In this document: one piece after another, positions 17,220 to 27,188 of the stretch
Layout of the letters: each line of letters opens with the position of its first letter
Position numbering within the stretch: the stretch's first letter is position 1
Assembly: GCA_031177865.1 (NCBI GenBank)
Contig: JAPSKD010000004.1
Coordinates: forward strand, 1-61,011
Direction of reading: 5' to 3'
Length of the DNA: 61,011 nucleotides
Source of the DNA: Bacillus sp. (in: firmicutes)
GTDB lineage: Bacteria > Bacillota > Bacilli > Bacillales > Cytobacillaceae
Position numbers and translations under genes: made by a program
Notes under the pieces: model-generated
What the model was told of the DNA's origin: nothing
Databases searched by the model: none
The model's input: the letters and a program-made list of their open reading frames with translations, nothing else

Positions 17220-19616
17220 TTATAATTTCACTCGTTTTAAACGAAGTGAGTTTGAAACAACACTTACTGAGCTCAGTGCCATTGCAGCACCGGCAATCCA
17301 TGGTGCAAGTAATCCAATCGCAGCGACCGGAATACCAGCCACATTGTATCCGAAAGCCCAGAATAAGTTTTGACGGATATTTTTAATTGTTTCATGACTA
17401 ATTTTAATGGCTTTCGGAATCAGCAATAGCTCCCCGCCAAGAATTGTTAAGTCAGCAGCTTCGATTGCAACTTCTGTACCTGTACCAATGGCAATCCCGA
17501 TATCTGCTGTGACAAGAGCAGGTGCATCATTTACACCATCCCCAACCATGGCAACCTTTTTACCTTTAGACTGAAGTTCTTTCACTTTGTCTGCTTTTTC
17601 TTCAGGTAACACTTGTGCGATCACCTGGTCGATTCCAACTTGTTTCGCAATCGCTTGTGCTGTTCTTTCGTTATCTCCTGTTAGCATGATGACTTCAATA
17701 CCCATCTCTTTTAATTGCTTAATCGCTTCTGGCGCTGTTTCCTTGATTGTATCAGCCACGGCAATCATTCCGCGATATTCGCCATCAATTGCAATCAACA
17801 TGGCTGTTTTCCCTTGTGTCTCATATTCGACTAATTGCTCTTCAGATCCGGTTGTAATAATGAGATGATCCATCATCAATTTTCGATTTCCGACAAGAAT
17901 GTGTTTACCAGAAATTCTTGCTTCGATACCGTGGCCGGGTATGGCTCTAAAATCGTCGACCTCTAAAAATTCTATATCATTCTCTGTTGCATAGGCAACA
18001 ATTGCCTCTGCAAGCGGATGCTCAGAGCCTTTTTCCGCACTAGCTAATAGTTGCATTGCTTCATCGTCACCCGTAAAATCAGTAACTTCTGGTTTACCTT
18101 TTGTGATCGTTCCGGTTTTATCTAACACAATCGCTTCAATTTGATGTGTACGTTCTAAGTGTTCTCCACCTTTGAATAAGATCCCGCTCTCAGCCGCTCT
18201 ACCTGTTCCAACCATAATGGATGTCGGAGTGGCAAGGCCTAATGCACACGGACATGCAATCACGAGTACGGCAATCGCTGCGACTAATGCAGGCTCAAAT
18301 TGACCAGGCTCCACAAAAGCAATCCAAATGACAAAGGTTAAAATTGCTATACCAATAACAATTGGAACGAAATATCCTGAAATCACATCAGCTAGACGTT
18401 GAATTGGCGCCTTTGAGCCCTGCGCTTCCTCCACTACTTTTATGATCGACGCAAGAGCTGTATCTTTCCCTACCTTTGTTGCTTCCATTTCAATTGCGCC
18501 GTTTTTATTAATTGTTGATCCAATTAGTTTTGCACCTGAATCTTTTTCAATTGGTATTGATTCACCTGTAAGCATTGATTCATCAACAGACGTTCTTCCT
18601 TTAACCACGATACCATCTACAGGTATTTTTTCACCTGGTTTTACAAGCACACGATCTCCAACAACAACATCTTCAACTGGAACCATAACTTCTTTTCCAT
18701 CTCGGATCACGCGTGCTTCTTTCGCTTGCAGATTCAACAATTCAGAAATCGCATTTGTTGTATGACTCTTTGCTCTTGCCTCTAAAAACTTACCGAATAA
18801 AATCAATGTAATTAAAACGGCACTCGTTTCAAAGTATAAATGTGGCATGTAATGTGCGTTTCCAATTGTTTTAAGTGCTTCATATAAACTGTAGAAATAC
18901 GCTGCACTGGTACCTAATGCGACAAGCACATCCATATTGGCTCCACCATTTCGAAGGTTCTTATAAGCACCCTCATAAAATTGCCATCCAATAATAAACT
19001 GGACCGGTGTCGCTAATGCAAATTGAAACCATGGGTTCATAAAAATAGCCGGTACGTTCATTCCAAATAAATGAACAAGCATCGTTACTAATAACGGCGC
19101 TGAAAGCAAGGCCGAAATAATTAATTTCGTTTTTTTAGATTGAAGCTCTTTTTCTTTATAGGTTTGTTTTTCCTCAGCTGCTGCCTTTAGTTTCGCGTCA
19201 TAGCCTAGCTTCTGTATTTTCTCAATCAGGTCTTTGACATCAATCATCCCTGGGTTGTATTCAATTGCGGCACTTTCAGTTGTTAAGTTGACCGTTGCAA
19301 GCTTAACACCCTGTTGTTTATTTAAAACCTTCTCAATCCGATTAGAACAGGCAGCACATGTCATCCCAAAAACATCGAGTTCTGTTTTTTCCATGACAAC
19401 GCCATATCCTATATGTTCAATTTTCTTTGTAATATCCTCGATCGAGATCTTTTCTGGGTCATAATTAACGGTTGCTTTTTCCGTTGTTAAATTGACCTGT
19501 GCCTCCACTCCGTCCATTTTATTTAACTGTTTTTCAATACGCGTGGAACAGGCAGCACACGTCATCCCCGTTACACCAAGCGTTGTATGTTGCATTGCAC
19601 GCTGTGCCTCACTCAT
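17220..19616 (-). CDS. copA: copper-exporting P1B-type ATPase CopA
   Basis: 798 residues. Two N-terminal metal-binding domains each have GMTCAAC (Cys20/23 and Cys87/90). Eight membrane helices follow, with CPC in the sixth ([12 protein letters not shown], near 453), the phosphorylation motif DKTGT near 496, SEHPLAEA near 540 and [10 protein letters not shown] near 700. All catalytic elements of a Cu(I) exporter are intact. The start ATG 19616 lies 13 bp after the csoR stop, so the two are co-transcribed. Confidence 0.97.
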   Translation of the reverse strand: MSEAQRAMQHTTLGVTGMTCAACSTRIEKQLNKMDGVEAQVNLTTEKATVNYDPEKISIEDITKKIEHIGYGVVMEKTELDVFGMTCAACSNRIEKVLNKQQGVKLATVNLTTESAAIEYNPGMIDVKDLIEKIQKLGYDAKLKAAAEEKQTYKEKELQSKKTKLIISALLSAPLLVTMLVHLFGMNVPAIFMNPWFQFALATPVQFIIGWQFYEGAYKNLRNGGANMDVLVALGTSAAYFYSLYEALKTIGNAHYMPHLYFETSAVLITLILFGKFLEARAKSHTTNAISELLNLQAKEARVIRDGKEVMVPVEDVVVGDRVLVKPGEKIPVDGIVVKGRTSVDESMLTGESIPIEKDSGAKLIGSTINKNGAIEMEATKVGKDTALASIIKVVEEAQGSKAPIQRLADVISGYFVPIVIGIAILTFVIWIAFVEPGQFEPALVAAIAVLVIACPCALGLATPTSIMVGTGRAAESGILFKGGEHLERTHQIEAIVLDKTGTITKGKPEVTDFTGDDEAMQLLASAEKGSEHPLAEAIVAYATENDIEFLEVDDFRAIPGHGIEARISGKHILVGNRKLMMDHLIITTGSEEQLVEYETQGKTAMLIAIDGEYRGMIAVADTIKETAPEAIKQLKEMGIEVIMLTGDNERTAQAIAKQVGIDQVIAQVLPEEKADKVKELQSKGKKVAMVGDGVNDAPALVTADIGIAIGTGTEVAIEAADLTILGGELLLIPKAIKISHETIKNIRQNLFWAFGYNVAGIPVAAIGLLAPWIAGAAMALSSVSVVSNSLRLKRVKL

Positions 19617-19629
19617 CGTCTATACCCCC

Positions 19630-19941
19630 TTATTTCGAAAACTGTTTTAAAACAGTCATTAACTCGTCAATCGCTTCTTGGCCTTCCCCATTCTTAATTG
19701 AATCACTGACACAATGTTTCATATGGCGTTCCGTGATTGTAAACCCGGTTTGCTTTAATGCAGATTGGATGGCACTTATTTGTACTAAAATATCTACACA
19801 ATAACGATCTTCTTCAACCATTTTCTGAATGCCACGAACCTGACCTTCGATACGTTTTAAACGGTTAACAATAGCTTGCTTTTCATCTTTTGTTCTTGGT
19901 TGACTCGGGTGCTCATGTAAAAATTTATCCAAATCAATCAC
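19630..19941 (-). CDS. csoR: copper-sensing repressor CsoR
   Basis: A 103-residue all-helical DUF156/CsoR protein. The Cu(I) ligands Cys48, His73 and Cys77 have exactly the Cys-(x24)-His-(x3)-Cys spacing of B. subtilis CsoR, which separates it from CstR or RcnR members. The annotated start is GTG 19941, but AAGGAAG abuts it; TTG 19932 would have better spacing. It is the first gene of the operon, directly behind the palindromic C-tract operator, so it is autoregulated. Confidence 0.94.
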   Translation of the reverse strand: MIDLDKFLHEHPSQPRTKDEKQAIVNRLKRIEGQVRGIQKMVEEDRYCVDILVQISAIQSALKQTGFTITERHMKHCVSDSIKNGEGQEAIDELMTVLKQFSK

Positions 19942-19960
19942 TTCCTTTTCTTTATACTCT

Positions 19961-19990
19961 TACTATACCCCCCTATAGTATTAAAGTCAA
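19961..19990 (-). promoter_or_regulatory. csoR operon promoter and CsoR operator
   Basis: On the minus strand TTGACT (19985-19990) is followed after exactly 17 bp by TATAGT (19962-19967). The perfect palindrome TACTATA-CCCCCC-TATAGTA (19961-19980) fills the spacer and the -10, so CsoR binding would block RNA polymerase directly. Confidence 0.9.
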
Positions 19991-20140
19991 TAAAAAAGAT
20001 TGATAAAAATTAGAAATTTGCATTTTATTTACTCGAATAGGCATAGTAGGTTTGAATTTTTTAAATAAGCAGGGTATGTAAGCCCATTATCAGTATTGTC
20101 GTGTATTTATCAATTTTGTTTTTTCTATATAACTAGAGTT

Positions 20141-20160
20141 TACGATACCCCCCTATTGTA
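20141..20160. promoter_or_regulatory. third CsoR-type C-tract operator
   Basis: TACGATA-CCCCCC-TATTGTA, one mismatch from palindromic, lying between csoR and the nuclease gene. I could not find a well-spaced promoter around it on either strand. It is 132 bp upstream of the nuclease ORF and 200 bp upstream of csoR, so its target is uncertain. The rest of 19991-20291 is AT-rich with nothing else seen. Confidence 0.55.
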
Positions 20161-20291
20161 TGCAAATGTATATTTTGTGACTTTTTAAAAAAGGCCATTT
20201 CTATATTGTTCGGTAAATTCAACCCTTGAAATTTTCGTGATATTACATATGATTAATTAATAATATAGATAAGATAGCAAAGGGAGAAACA

Positions 20292-20984
20292 ATGAAGAAT
20301 TTAGTAAAAACAGAACTAGTATTAATAAGTATAGCGTTCCTATCCGCTTGTTCAGATACCGTTGATGTAAAAGGAATTCGAGAACTAGCAGACAAGGTTG
20401 AGCAAGCTAGCGAAATTGTTGGTTCAAAAGAATTAGAAGAGTTTAGTGATGCGGTTGGAAATGCTGCAGAGTTCGCTGGAGAAATTGAAAATCTAACTGA
20501 AGTCCTTACGAAGCTTCCCGAAGAAGTTAATAAAGATAAAGTTGTAAATGCTCGTGTAGAATCTTGTTATGATGGAGACACCTGTAAGGCGATTGTAAAT
20601 GGTAAAAAAGAGTCTCTTCGGTTTTTACTTGTGGATTCTAGTGAAATTAAAGACGGACCAATGCCATATGCAGAAGAAGCACGTGATTATTTAAATGATT
20701 TAGTAAAAGGAAAAGAAATTGTTCTTGAGTTAGGTAAAGGTGATAGTCGCGATAAATACGATCGCCTTCTTGTCTATGGCTTCTTGCCAACAGGAGAAAA
20801 CATTCAAGAAACAATGTTAAAAGAAGGCCTTCTAACAGTAAGATATATTTATGAAGACAAAAAGTATCTCGATGATTATATTGCCGCGATGGAGCAAGCG
20901 AAAAATGCAAAAATTGGCGTATGGTCCATTCCTGGATATGCAGGGTATGATCAGCCGTACAATTTAGAAGTTGTCACTCACTAA
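20292..20984 (+). CDS. thermonuclease (SNase) family lipoprotein
   Basis: 230 residues. The signal peptide ends in a lipobox (FLSAC, lipidated Cys20), then a helical acidic linker (21-80) leads to a staphylococcal-nuclease OB-fold domain (about 84-220). The catalytic Arg110, Asp115 and Glu118 (RFLLVDSSE) and Arg158 (DKYDRLL) are all in place, so it should be an active, Ca2+-dependent, membrane-anchored extracellular nuclease. RBS AAAGGGAG. It is the first gene after a CsoR-type operator, which may or may not control it. A single transcription unit is likely. Confidence 0.88.
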   Translation: MKNLVKTELVLISIAFLSACSDTVDVKGIRELADKVEQASEIVGSKELEEFSDAVGNAAEFAGEIENLTEVLTKLPEEVNKDKVVNARVESCYDGDTCKAIVNGKKESLRFLLVDSSEIKDGPMPYAEEARDYLNDLVKGKEIVLELGKGDSRDKYDRLLVYGFLPTGENIQETMLKEGLLTVRYIYEDKKYLDDYIAAMEQAKNAKIGVWSIPGYAGYDQPYNLEVVTH

Positions 20985-21074
20985 TGAAAATAAAGTAAAA
21001 AGCCTATCCTATGACAACCAATAATTCGTATATTCTTTACCAAAGATGATAAATCTACCATTAGAGGTGATTTA

Positions 21075-22286
21075 ATGAACATACTGTGGGGGATATTCGG
21101 AATCTTGGTTGTACTTGGGATAGGCTTATTATTATCACGCAACAGGCGTAGTATTAATCCTCGAACAATTGTGATTGGATTACTAATCCAATTGAGTTTT
21201 GCTTTTATTGTTTTAAAATGGGAGACAGGAAGAGCGGCACTTAAATGGGTTTCGATGAGAGTTCAGGATATTGTTAACTTCGCTAATGAGGGAATCTCTT
21301 TTCTATTTGGATCGCTTTCAAATACAGAGGAATTTGGTGTTATTTTTGCAATACACGTGTTAACGATCATTATCTTCTTTTCTTCTTTAATCTCAATCCT
21401 TTATTATCTTGGGATTATGCAATGGTTCATCAAGATCATCGGAGGGGCATTATCTAGGTTACTCGGCACCTCGATGACTGAATCCATGTCTGCAGCTGCA
21501 AATATCTTCGTTGGCCAGACAGAAGCACCTTTGGTCATTCGTCCATATTTAGCTAAAATGACCAACTCGGAACTTTTTGCTGTAATGACAGGTGGACTAG
21601 CTTCGGTTGCAGGTTCTGTCCTTGTAGGGTATGCCCTCTTAGGTGTCCCATTAGAATACCTTTTAGCTGCAAGTTTCATGGCTGCACCAGCTGGACTTAT
21701 ATTAGCAAAGATTATTATGCCTGAGACCGAGCATTCCAACATAAAGGATTATGAAATGCAAAAAGATTCTGATTCTACTAACGTAATCGATGCTGCAGCT
21801 CGAGGGGCAAGTGATGGTTTACAACTTGCTTTAAATGTTGGGGCCATGTTACTCGCCTTTATTGCACTCATTGCGTTAATAAACGGGATATTAAGTGGAC
21901 TTGGGGGTATATTTGGTTATAACGCTTTAAGTCTTGAAAGCATCTTAGGAATCATTTTTTCACCGATTGCATTTGCCGTGGGTGTACCATGGTCAGAAGC
22001 AATCACGGCCGGAAGCTTTATAGGACAGAAGCTTGTACTAAATGAATTTGTGGCTTATTCTTCTTTTGCCCCTCGAATTCCTGAACTTACTGACAAAACA
22101 GTCATCGTTGTCAGCTTTGCATTATGTGGTTTTGCAAATTTAAGTTCAATGGCCATTCTGCTTGGTGGTTTAGGAGGACTAGCACCCTCACGACGCTCAG
22201 ATATTGCAAAATTGGGATTACGAGCAGTTGCTGCTGGGATGCTTGCTTCCTTACTAAGCGCTGCGATTGCCGGGATGTTTATATAA
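21075..22286 (+). CDS. concentrative nucleoside transporter (NupC family)
   Basis: A 403-residue polytopic protein of the CNT family: N-terminal helices, a central gate domain, and the C-terminal conserved block ([26 protein letters not shown]) that forms the nucleoside-binding helix hairpins, with [12 protein letters not shown] earlier in the chain. It imports nucleosides with protons or sodium. ATG 21075 has AGAGGTGA upstream. It ends at a bidirectional terminator shared with the converging scoAB operon. Pyrimidine versus purine preference is not determinable here. Confidence 0.92.
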   Translation: MNILWGIFGILVVLGIGLLLSRNRRSINPRTIVIGLLIQLSFAFIVLKWETGRAALKWVSMRVQDIVNFANEGISFLFGSLSNTEEFGVIFAIHVLTIIIFFSSLISILYYLGIMQWFIKIIGGALSRLLGTSMTESMSAAANIFVGQTEAPLVIRPYLAKMTNSELFAVMTGGLASVAGSVLVGYALLGVPLEYLLAASFMAAPAGLILAKIIMPETEHSNIKDYEMQKDSDSTNVIDAAARGASDGLQLALNVGAMLLAFIALIALINGILSGLGGIFGYNALSLESILGIIFSPIAFAVGVPWSEAITAGSFIGQKLVLNEFVAYSSFAPRIPELTDKTVIVVSFALCGFANLSSMAILLGGLGGLAPSRRSDIAKLGLRAVAAGMLASLLSAAIAGMFI

Positions 22287-22294
22287 ACTATCAG

Positions 22295-22324
22295 AAAAAG
22301 GATAAGGGGTTGCCTTATCCTTTT
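22295..22324. terminator. bidirectional terminator (nucleoside transporter / scoB)
   Basis: AAAAAGGATAAGG pairs with CCTTATCCTTTT around GGTTG; A and T runs on the two sides serve both converging genes. Confidence 0.85.
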
Positions 22325-22341
22325 CGAATTGATTCACACGT

Positions 22342-23001
22342 CTAAAATGCATCAAGTTTTACTTCATCAGCTATGATCAATTCAGCTTCAGTAGTTTCAA
22401 CTATATCCTGAACACTGTACCCCTTTGCTACTTCAACTAATTTTAAGCCATTCTCTGTGACATCAATAACGGCTTGATCTGTGATAATGCGATCTACTAC
22501 TTTTTGACCTGTAAGTGGTAGACTACATTCCTTCAATATTTTAGGCTGACCGTGCTTATTCACATGCTCCATAATGACAATCGTCTTTTTAGCACCGTGA
22601 ACTAAATCCATTGCACCACCCATGCCTTTAATCATCTTGCCCGGAATCATCCAGTTGGCTAAATCGCCATTCTCAGCCACTTCCATTCCGCCCAAGATTG
22701 CGATATCGATATGTCCGCCACGAATCATCGCAAAAGACTCAGCACTGCTAAAAAAGCTAGCACCCTTCATCGCCGTGACGGTTTCTTTTCCTGCGTTGAT
22801 AAGGTCAGGATCAACCTCTTCCTTTGAAGGATAAGGCCCAATTCCTAATAATCCGTTTTCCGATTGCAAAACCACATGTTTATTGTCAGCAATATAATTT
22901 GCTACCATTGTTGGCATGCCAATTCCCAGATTCACATAGTTTCCGTCCTGAATTTCCTGTTCTGCCCTTTGTGCAATCTTCACTCTCACGTAATTCGACA
23001 T
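22342..23001 (-). CDS. scoB: 3-oxoacid CoA-transferase subunit B
   Basis: A 219-residue beta subunit of a succinyl-CoA:acetoacetate-type (ScoB/AtoA) CoA transferase. The catalytic Glu48 lies in QSENGLLG, and [14 protein letters not shown] and [11 protein letters not shown] are diagnostic. It transfers CoA between an acyl-CoA and a 3-oxoacid such as acetoacetate. It follows subunit A by four bases, so the two are translated together to form the heterotetramer. RBS AGGGGAGG lies before ATG 23001. Confidence 0.93.
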   Translation of the reverse strand: MSNYVRVKIAQRAEQEIQDGNYVNLGIGMPTMVANYIADNKHVVLQSENGLLGIGPYPSKEEVDPDLINAGKETVTAMKGASFFSSAESFAMIRGGHIDIAILGGMEVAENGDLANWMIPGKMIKGMGGAMDLVHGAKKTIVIMEHVNKHGQPKILKECSLPLTGQKVVDRIITDQAVIDVTENGLKLVEVAKGYSVQDIVETTEAELIIADEVKLDAF

Positions 23002-23005
23002 CGTT

Positions 23006-23704
23006 CTACCTCCCCTGATCTCTTACTGTTAAACGTTCAATTCGTTTTTCATGCTTGCCTACAATAAGTCCTTGAACATAAATACTCGGTGTGTGAATTT
23101 CGTTAGGGTCGAGTTCGCCAACCTCTACGATCTCCTCTACCTCTGCAATCGTGTATTTCCCAGCTGCAGCCATGATTGGATTAAAGTTCTGTGCTGTTTG
23201 TCGATAAACTAGATTTCCTAATTTATCTGCTTTCCAAGCTTTAACTAAACTAAAATCAGCGGTTAATCCTTCTTCTAATAAGTATTCTTTTCCATTAAAC
23301 TCTCTTGTCTCGCGTCCCTCAGCAATTGGCGTTCCAACTCCTGCTGGGGTATAAAATGCTGGAATACCCGCTCCTCCAGCCCGAATTTTCTCCGCTAATG
23401 ATCCTTGTGGAACTAGCTGAACCTCCAATTCACCACTTAAAACCTGTCTTTCAAACTCCTTGTTTTCCCCTACATAAGAGGAAATCATCTTTTTGATTTG
23501 TTTATTTTGCAAGAGGATTCCAAGTCCCCAATCATCTACTCCACAGTTATTGGAAATCACTGTTAATTCCTTTACATTCGCCTGCCGTAGGCCAATGATT
23601 AGATTTTCAGGAATTCCTACAAGGCCAAAGCCACCTACCATTAAGGTCATCCCGTCTTTGATAGCGCTTACAGCTTCGTCGAAACTTGTAAATATAGTTT
23701 TCAT
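23006..23704 (-). CDS. scoA: 3-oxoacid CoA-transferase subunit A
   Basis: A 232-residue alpha subunit, with the glycine-rich CoA-binding segment [16 protein letters not shown] (about 21-36) and [12 protein letters not shown] downstream. It is the first gene of the scoAB operon and carries RBS AGGAGGGGA. A LysR-type regulator is encoded divergently 153 bp away and is the likely controller. The pair corresponds to B. subtilis scoA/scoB (yxjD/yxjE) used in ketone-body or poly-hydroxybutyrate-related metabolism. Confidence 0.93.
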   Translation of the reverse strand: MKTIFTSFDEAVSAIKDGMTLMVGGFGLVGIPENLIIGLRQANVKELTVISNNCGVDDWGLGILLQNKQIKKMISSYVGENKEFERQVLSGELEVQLVPQGSLAEKIRAGGAGIPAFYTPAGVGTPIAEGRETREFNGKEYLLEEGLTADFSLVKAWKADKLGNLVYRQTAQNFNPIMAAAGKYTIAEVEEIVEVGELDPNEIHTPSIYVQGLIVGKHEKRIERLTVRDQGR

Positions 23705-23857
23705 TTATTTCCCCTCCTGAAATACGATATTTGAATCTCTGTATTTATTTCTTAATTTTCTATATCTTCTTAATAAAATTTTACAACAATCCAATTTATC
23801 CGTAAAATGAATAATAAGAATAAACTTTATTTCAAAATGGAATAAAAGGAGGTATCT

Positions 23858-24742
23858 ATGGAGCTAAAAGATTTACGCTATTTTATGGAAGTTGTTGATT
23901 ACGGTAGTTTTACTAAAGCAGCAGTTAACACCTACATCTCTCAACCAACCTTAAGTAAATCCATCAAAAAATTAGAAACTGATCTTAACGTTGAACTATT
24001 CGAACGCTCAACTAGAAAATTAGTATTGACTGATGCTGGTAAACTTGTCTATAAGCAAGCAACTAAAATACTAGGTGCCACAAATGAACTTCATACATTA
24101 TTAGACGATCTTATAAATCTACCTACCGGAAATATAAAAATTGGGATACCACCATTAATTGGAACACTCTTCTTTCCAACCATCGCGCAAAAATTTGGAA
24201 AGCAACATTCGCAAGTGACGTTAGAATTAATCGAACTTGGTGCTAAGCGTATTGAACATTTAGTAGATGAGGGGCAAGTTGACGTGGGTATTGTAGTCAG
24301 TCCAACCGACCACAATAAATTTTTGGTCTCCCCATTTATCATGGAAGAATTTATGCTTTTTACTCATCCCACACACCGGTTATCTAATGATAATTCTGTA
24401 AAATTAGAACAACTAGAAAATGAATCTTTTATTCTCTTTAATCAAGAATTTGCTTTACATAATTTGATCATTCAACAATGTCAAAATGCTGGATTCACTC
24501 CTACAATTGCTTATGTGAGTTCACAATGGGACTTGATAACGGAACTTGTGATTGCACAACTTGGGGTAACTCTTTTACCGAAATCAATCTATTCAAAAAT
24601 GGATGAGACTCAAATAAACAGGATACCACTCGAATCACCACCCATGTGGGAGCTTGTTGTCATTACGAAAAAAGATAGGTATCAATCTTTCGCAGTAAGA
24701 GCTCTGCTCAAGTTTCTTGCTGATGAGTTTCATAATCATTAA
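23858..24742 (+). CDS. LysR family regulator, divergent from scoAB
   Basis: 294 residues: N-terminal winged helix (1-60, KAAVNTYISQPTLSKSIKKL), then a two-lobed periplasmic-binding-protein-like effector domain (about 88-290). It resembles the CynR/CatM group. It is divergent from scoA with an AT-rich spacer, the classical LysR arrangement, so it probably controls scoAB and itself; the inducer is unknown. ATG 23858 has AAAGGAGG upstream. A bidirectional terminator follows. Confidence 0.9.
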   Translation: MELKDLRYFMEVVDYGSFTKAAVNTYISQPTLSKSIKKLETDLNVELFERSTRKLVLTDAGKLVYKQATKILGATNELHTLLDDLINLPTGNIKIGIPPLIGTLFFPTIAQKFGKQHSQVTLELIELGAKRIEHLVDEGQVDVGIVVSPTDHNKFLVSPFIMEEFMLFTHPTHRLSNDNSVKLEQLENESFILFNQEFALHNLIIQQCQNAGFTPTIAYVSSQWDLITELVIAQLGVTLLPKSIYSKMDETQINRIPLESPPMWELVVITKKDRYQSFAVRALLKFLADEFHNH

Positions 24743-24756
24743 CCCCAAAACAAAAA

Positions 24757-24801
24757 AACCTACAAACATTAAAATTTCAATGTTTGTAGGTTTCTTTTTT
24801 T
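24757..24801. terminator. bidirectional terminator (lysR / adenine deaminase)
   Basis: AACCTACAAACATT pairs with AATGTTTGTAGGTTT around an AAAATTTC loop, with A and T runs on either side. Confidence 0.88.
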
Positions 24802-24803
24802 CA

Positions 24804-26582
24804 CTACTTCGTTACCTCTGACCCGAACGACTCGGCCTTCAACAAAATAGCATCCTTTTTCACTTCATAAAGCCCATATGGCACCAAGCGTAATCCTGGA
24901 AGGAAGTCGCAGGTTAAGAACAATAAAGTATAAAGTATATCATGGAATGGGAACCCTCTTTCCTGCAAGGTTTGAAGCAACTCATCATGATATTGGACTG
25001 CTTTATCGAATGATGGGCTCGTAGTCATCATGCCTGTCAGCGGTAAAGGAATTTCAAGGATAATGTCATCACCATCTACGATGACAATACCCCCTCCAAT
25101 TTCATGAGCCCGAGTTGCTGCTTTTGCCATCGCTTGAGGGTTTCTTCCAACAACAAGTAATTCCGTCGTCGTATTGTACGTTGAAGCCATCCCATCAAGG
25201 GTAACAGCAAATCTTTCTAGGACTGCTCTACTGACCCAATTTCCTCTACGATCAATCAATGCTGAATACATAAGTCCTTCATGACCTGAAAGATCTGCAA
25301 AACCATTCACAGACGGGATGATGGTATCCTTCCTAGCGGTAATGACATTACTTTTAAAATATGAAACAGGTAATGGTTCATTTTCATCCGGATGTGGATA
25401 TTGGTAGAGTTCTGGATTTTCAAGAACAGACTTCGGGAATTCAAATGCTTCTCTTACCACATATTTTGTCCAGTCTACTTCTGGCATCGATGCCAATAAT
25501 TGTCCATTTTCTGCAACTACCCCACCGCTCGCAATAACTAAGTCAGGGCGGAAGTCAACTAGGTCAGGAAGTAGGAGAATGTCTGCTTTTCTTCCCGGAG
25601 CAATGCCCCCAATGTAATCTTCAAGGCGTAGATACGTCGCTGCATTGATTGTCACCATTTGAATCGCATCCATCACTGGAACACCAAGTTCAACTGCTTG
25701 ACGAACAAGTCCATCGACAAATCCTTCTCTTTCAATAAAGCCAGGATGTGGCCCATCTGTTGTCATCACAATTCTACTTGTGTTGACCTTCCCTTCTGTT
25801 ATCATTTTAATCACTTTTTCTAAATCTGGTCGAAGCGAACTGTTTCGTAATGTCGTCCACATGCCTAATCGAAGACGGTCTAATGCCTCTTTCGCCGTGA
25901 TTGCTTCATGGCAAGCTGTCACACCTGACGCGACAATCGCATTTAATTTTTCATACGAACAACCAGACGTATGTCCGTCAGATATTTTTCCGATTTCTTT
26001 TACATAATCCATTGTTTCTATTAAAAATGGATCTCCATTATAAAGGAGCGGCCAACGTGTTACCTCCGCTGAACCAACCACTTCGTCCAATGCAAGTAAT
26101 TCTTGAATATCTTGGTGATTATACCACTCACGTTCACCCGGATAGTCCGCCTGTGAAACAAGTCTTACAAGCCAAAGGAAATTTCCTGGCATGGACTTTA
26201 AGTCATAAACCATGTCCTTGAAGCCTTTCGCTCCCATATGTAAATAGAAAAATAGATTATCATTGACTGATGTGGTTGTACCAAGTGGCAACACCTTACT
26301 TGTTATGCTGATAGGGTTATAGACAACCCACGGATGAGAATGTGCTTCAATGAACCCAGGAGCCACATACTTTCCTTCAGCATCAATGACCTCCGTATGC
26401 TCGCCAACCATCAATTCACTTTCTCCTACATACGCGATACTATCCTTATACACAGCCACATTTAGTTTTAGAAATTCCCCAGAATACACATTAATGACTG
26501 TCCCGCCTTTTATATACAAATCAGCAGGTATATTCCCCTTTGCTACTTCCACTAGTTCACTTCTTTTTGCCCTAAGCTTCAA
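24804..26582 (-). CDS. adenine deaminase family protein (YerA-like)
   Basis: An amidohydrolase of about 592 residues: an N-terminal beta sandwich plus TIM barrel with the metal motif EAHSHP (near 80), and a C-terminal adenine-deaminase domain (about 410-590). It resembles YerA more than AdeC (B. subtilis), because the first metal motif reads AHSHPWVVYNP rather than DAHVHIESS. The activity is therefore assigned to family level only: probably deamination of adenine or a related base. The start is likely TTG 26582, which has GAGGAG eight bases upstream; the frame is open to 26615. Confidence 0.82.
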   Translation of the reverse strand: MKLRAKRSELVEVAKGNIPADLYIKGGTVINVYSGEFLKLNVAVYKDSIAYVGESELMVGEHTEVIDAEGKYVAPGFIEAHSHPWVVYNPISITSKVLPLGTTTSVNDNLFFYLHMGAKGFKDMVYDLKSMPGNFLWLVRLVSQADYPGEREWYNHQDIQELLALDEVVGSAEVTRWPLLYNGDPFLIETMDYVKEIGKISDGHTSGCSYEKLNAIVASGVTACHEAITAKEALDRLRLGMWTTLRNSSLRPDLEKVIKMITEGKVNTSRIVMTTDGPHPGFIEREGFVDGLVRQAVELGVPVMDAIQMVTINAATYLRLEDYIGGIAPGRKADILLLPDLVDFRPDLVIASGGVVAENGQLLASMPEVDWTKYVVREAFEFPKSVLENPELYQYPHPDENEPLPVSYFKSNVITARKDTIIPSVNGFADLSGHEGLMYSALIDRRGNWVSRAVLERFAVTLDGMASTYNTTTELLVVGRNPQAMAKAATRAHEIGGGIVIVDGDDIILEIPLPLTGMMTTSPSFDKAVQYHDELLQTLQERGFPFHDILYTLLFLTCDFLPGLRLVPYGLYEVKKDAILLKAESFGSEVTK

Positions 26583-26710
26583 ACTCCCCACTCCTCTACA
26601 CAATATCAACCTCATTACGTTTTATCTACTTTCGTCTATATAACATAATATTAATAAGACTAGTGCGGAACTGTCAATCCTATTGCTCGAGTTTATCAAA
26701 AATTTAGATT

Positions 26711-26741
26711 TTGGGACACAGGGACAGGTCCCTTGTCCCAA
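26711..26741. repeat. GGGACA-type dispersed repeat (well-formed copy)
   Basis: TTGGGACACAGGGAC and GTCCCTTGTCCCAA form an almost perfect inverted repeat. This is the cleanest copy of the family in the window. Confidence 0.7.
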
Positions 26742-26748
26742 AAACTAA

Positions 26749-26776
26749 AGGGACAGAGCCTTAGCCCTATCCCTTA
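26749..26776 (-). terminator. terminator of the DUF1801 gene
   Basis: On the minus strand GGGATAGGGC / GCTCTGTCCC forms a stem with loop TAAG, followed by TTTAGTTTTT, five bases past the stop of the 26781 gene. It shares GGGACAG with the neighbouring repeat, so repeat and terminator may have a common origin. Confidence 0.6.
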
Positions 26777-26780
26777 CTCT

Positions 26781-27146
26781 TTACTTCTCATTCAAATCCA
26801 TCGCAGCCTTAATTAATTCGTTAAAAACATCAGGCTGAATCTCTTCCATTTTCTTAATCCTAATATGCCTCATCCCTTTACCTGAACCTTGCAATAATTG
26901 ATTTGTATCTTTTTCTTGAAGTTCAACACCTCTATTGAAACCGAGATTTACATGTTTTTTAGAGGCCTGTAGGTAGCATACCAATCCATTGTAGGAGTAA
27001 TTAGGCATCGACCATTTATATTCCTCTACTAAGGTAGGCGATGCATCTAGTATGATTTCTCTTAAGGCAGATGCTATGTTCCGAATATCCTCTGGTAGTT
27101 CCGAAATATATTGGTCAACTGCTTCTATCGTTCTTGTTTTTTCCAT
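26781..27146 (-). CDS. DUF1801 (YdhG-like) protein
   Basis: A 121-residue protein of the DUF1801/YdhG family, with the usual landmarks: an N-terminal helix VDQYISELPEDIR, then EYKWSMPNYSYNG and HVNLGFNRG. The fold is related to frataxin/YjbR-like domains; no biochemical role is established that I know of. It is 42 bp downstream of the AlkD-like gene on the same strand, so co-transcription is possible. A terminator follows. Confidence 0.85.
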   Translation of the reverse strand: MEKTRTIEAVDQYISELPEDIRNIASALREIILDASPTLVEEYKWSMPNYSYNGLVCYLQASKKHVNLGFNRGVELQEKDTNQLLQGSGKGMRHIRIKKMEEIQPDVFNELIKAAMDLNEK

Positions 27147-27188
27147 TCATTTTCACCTTCAATTATTTATTTGTACAATAATGTGTAT

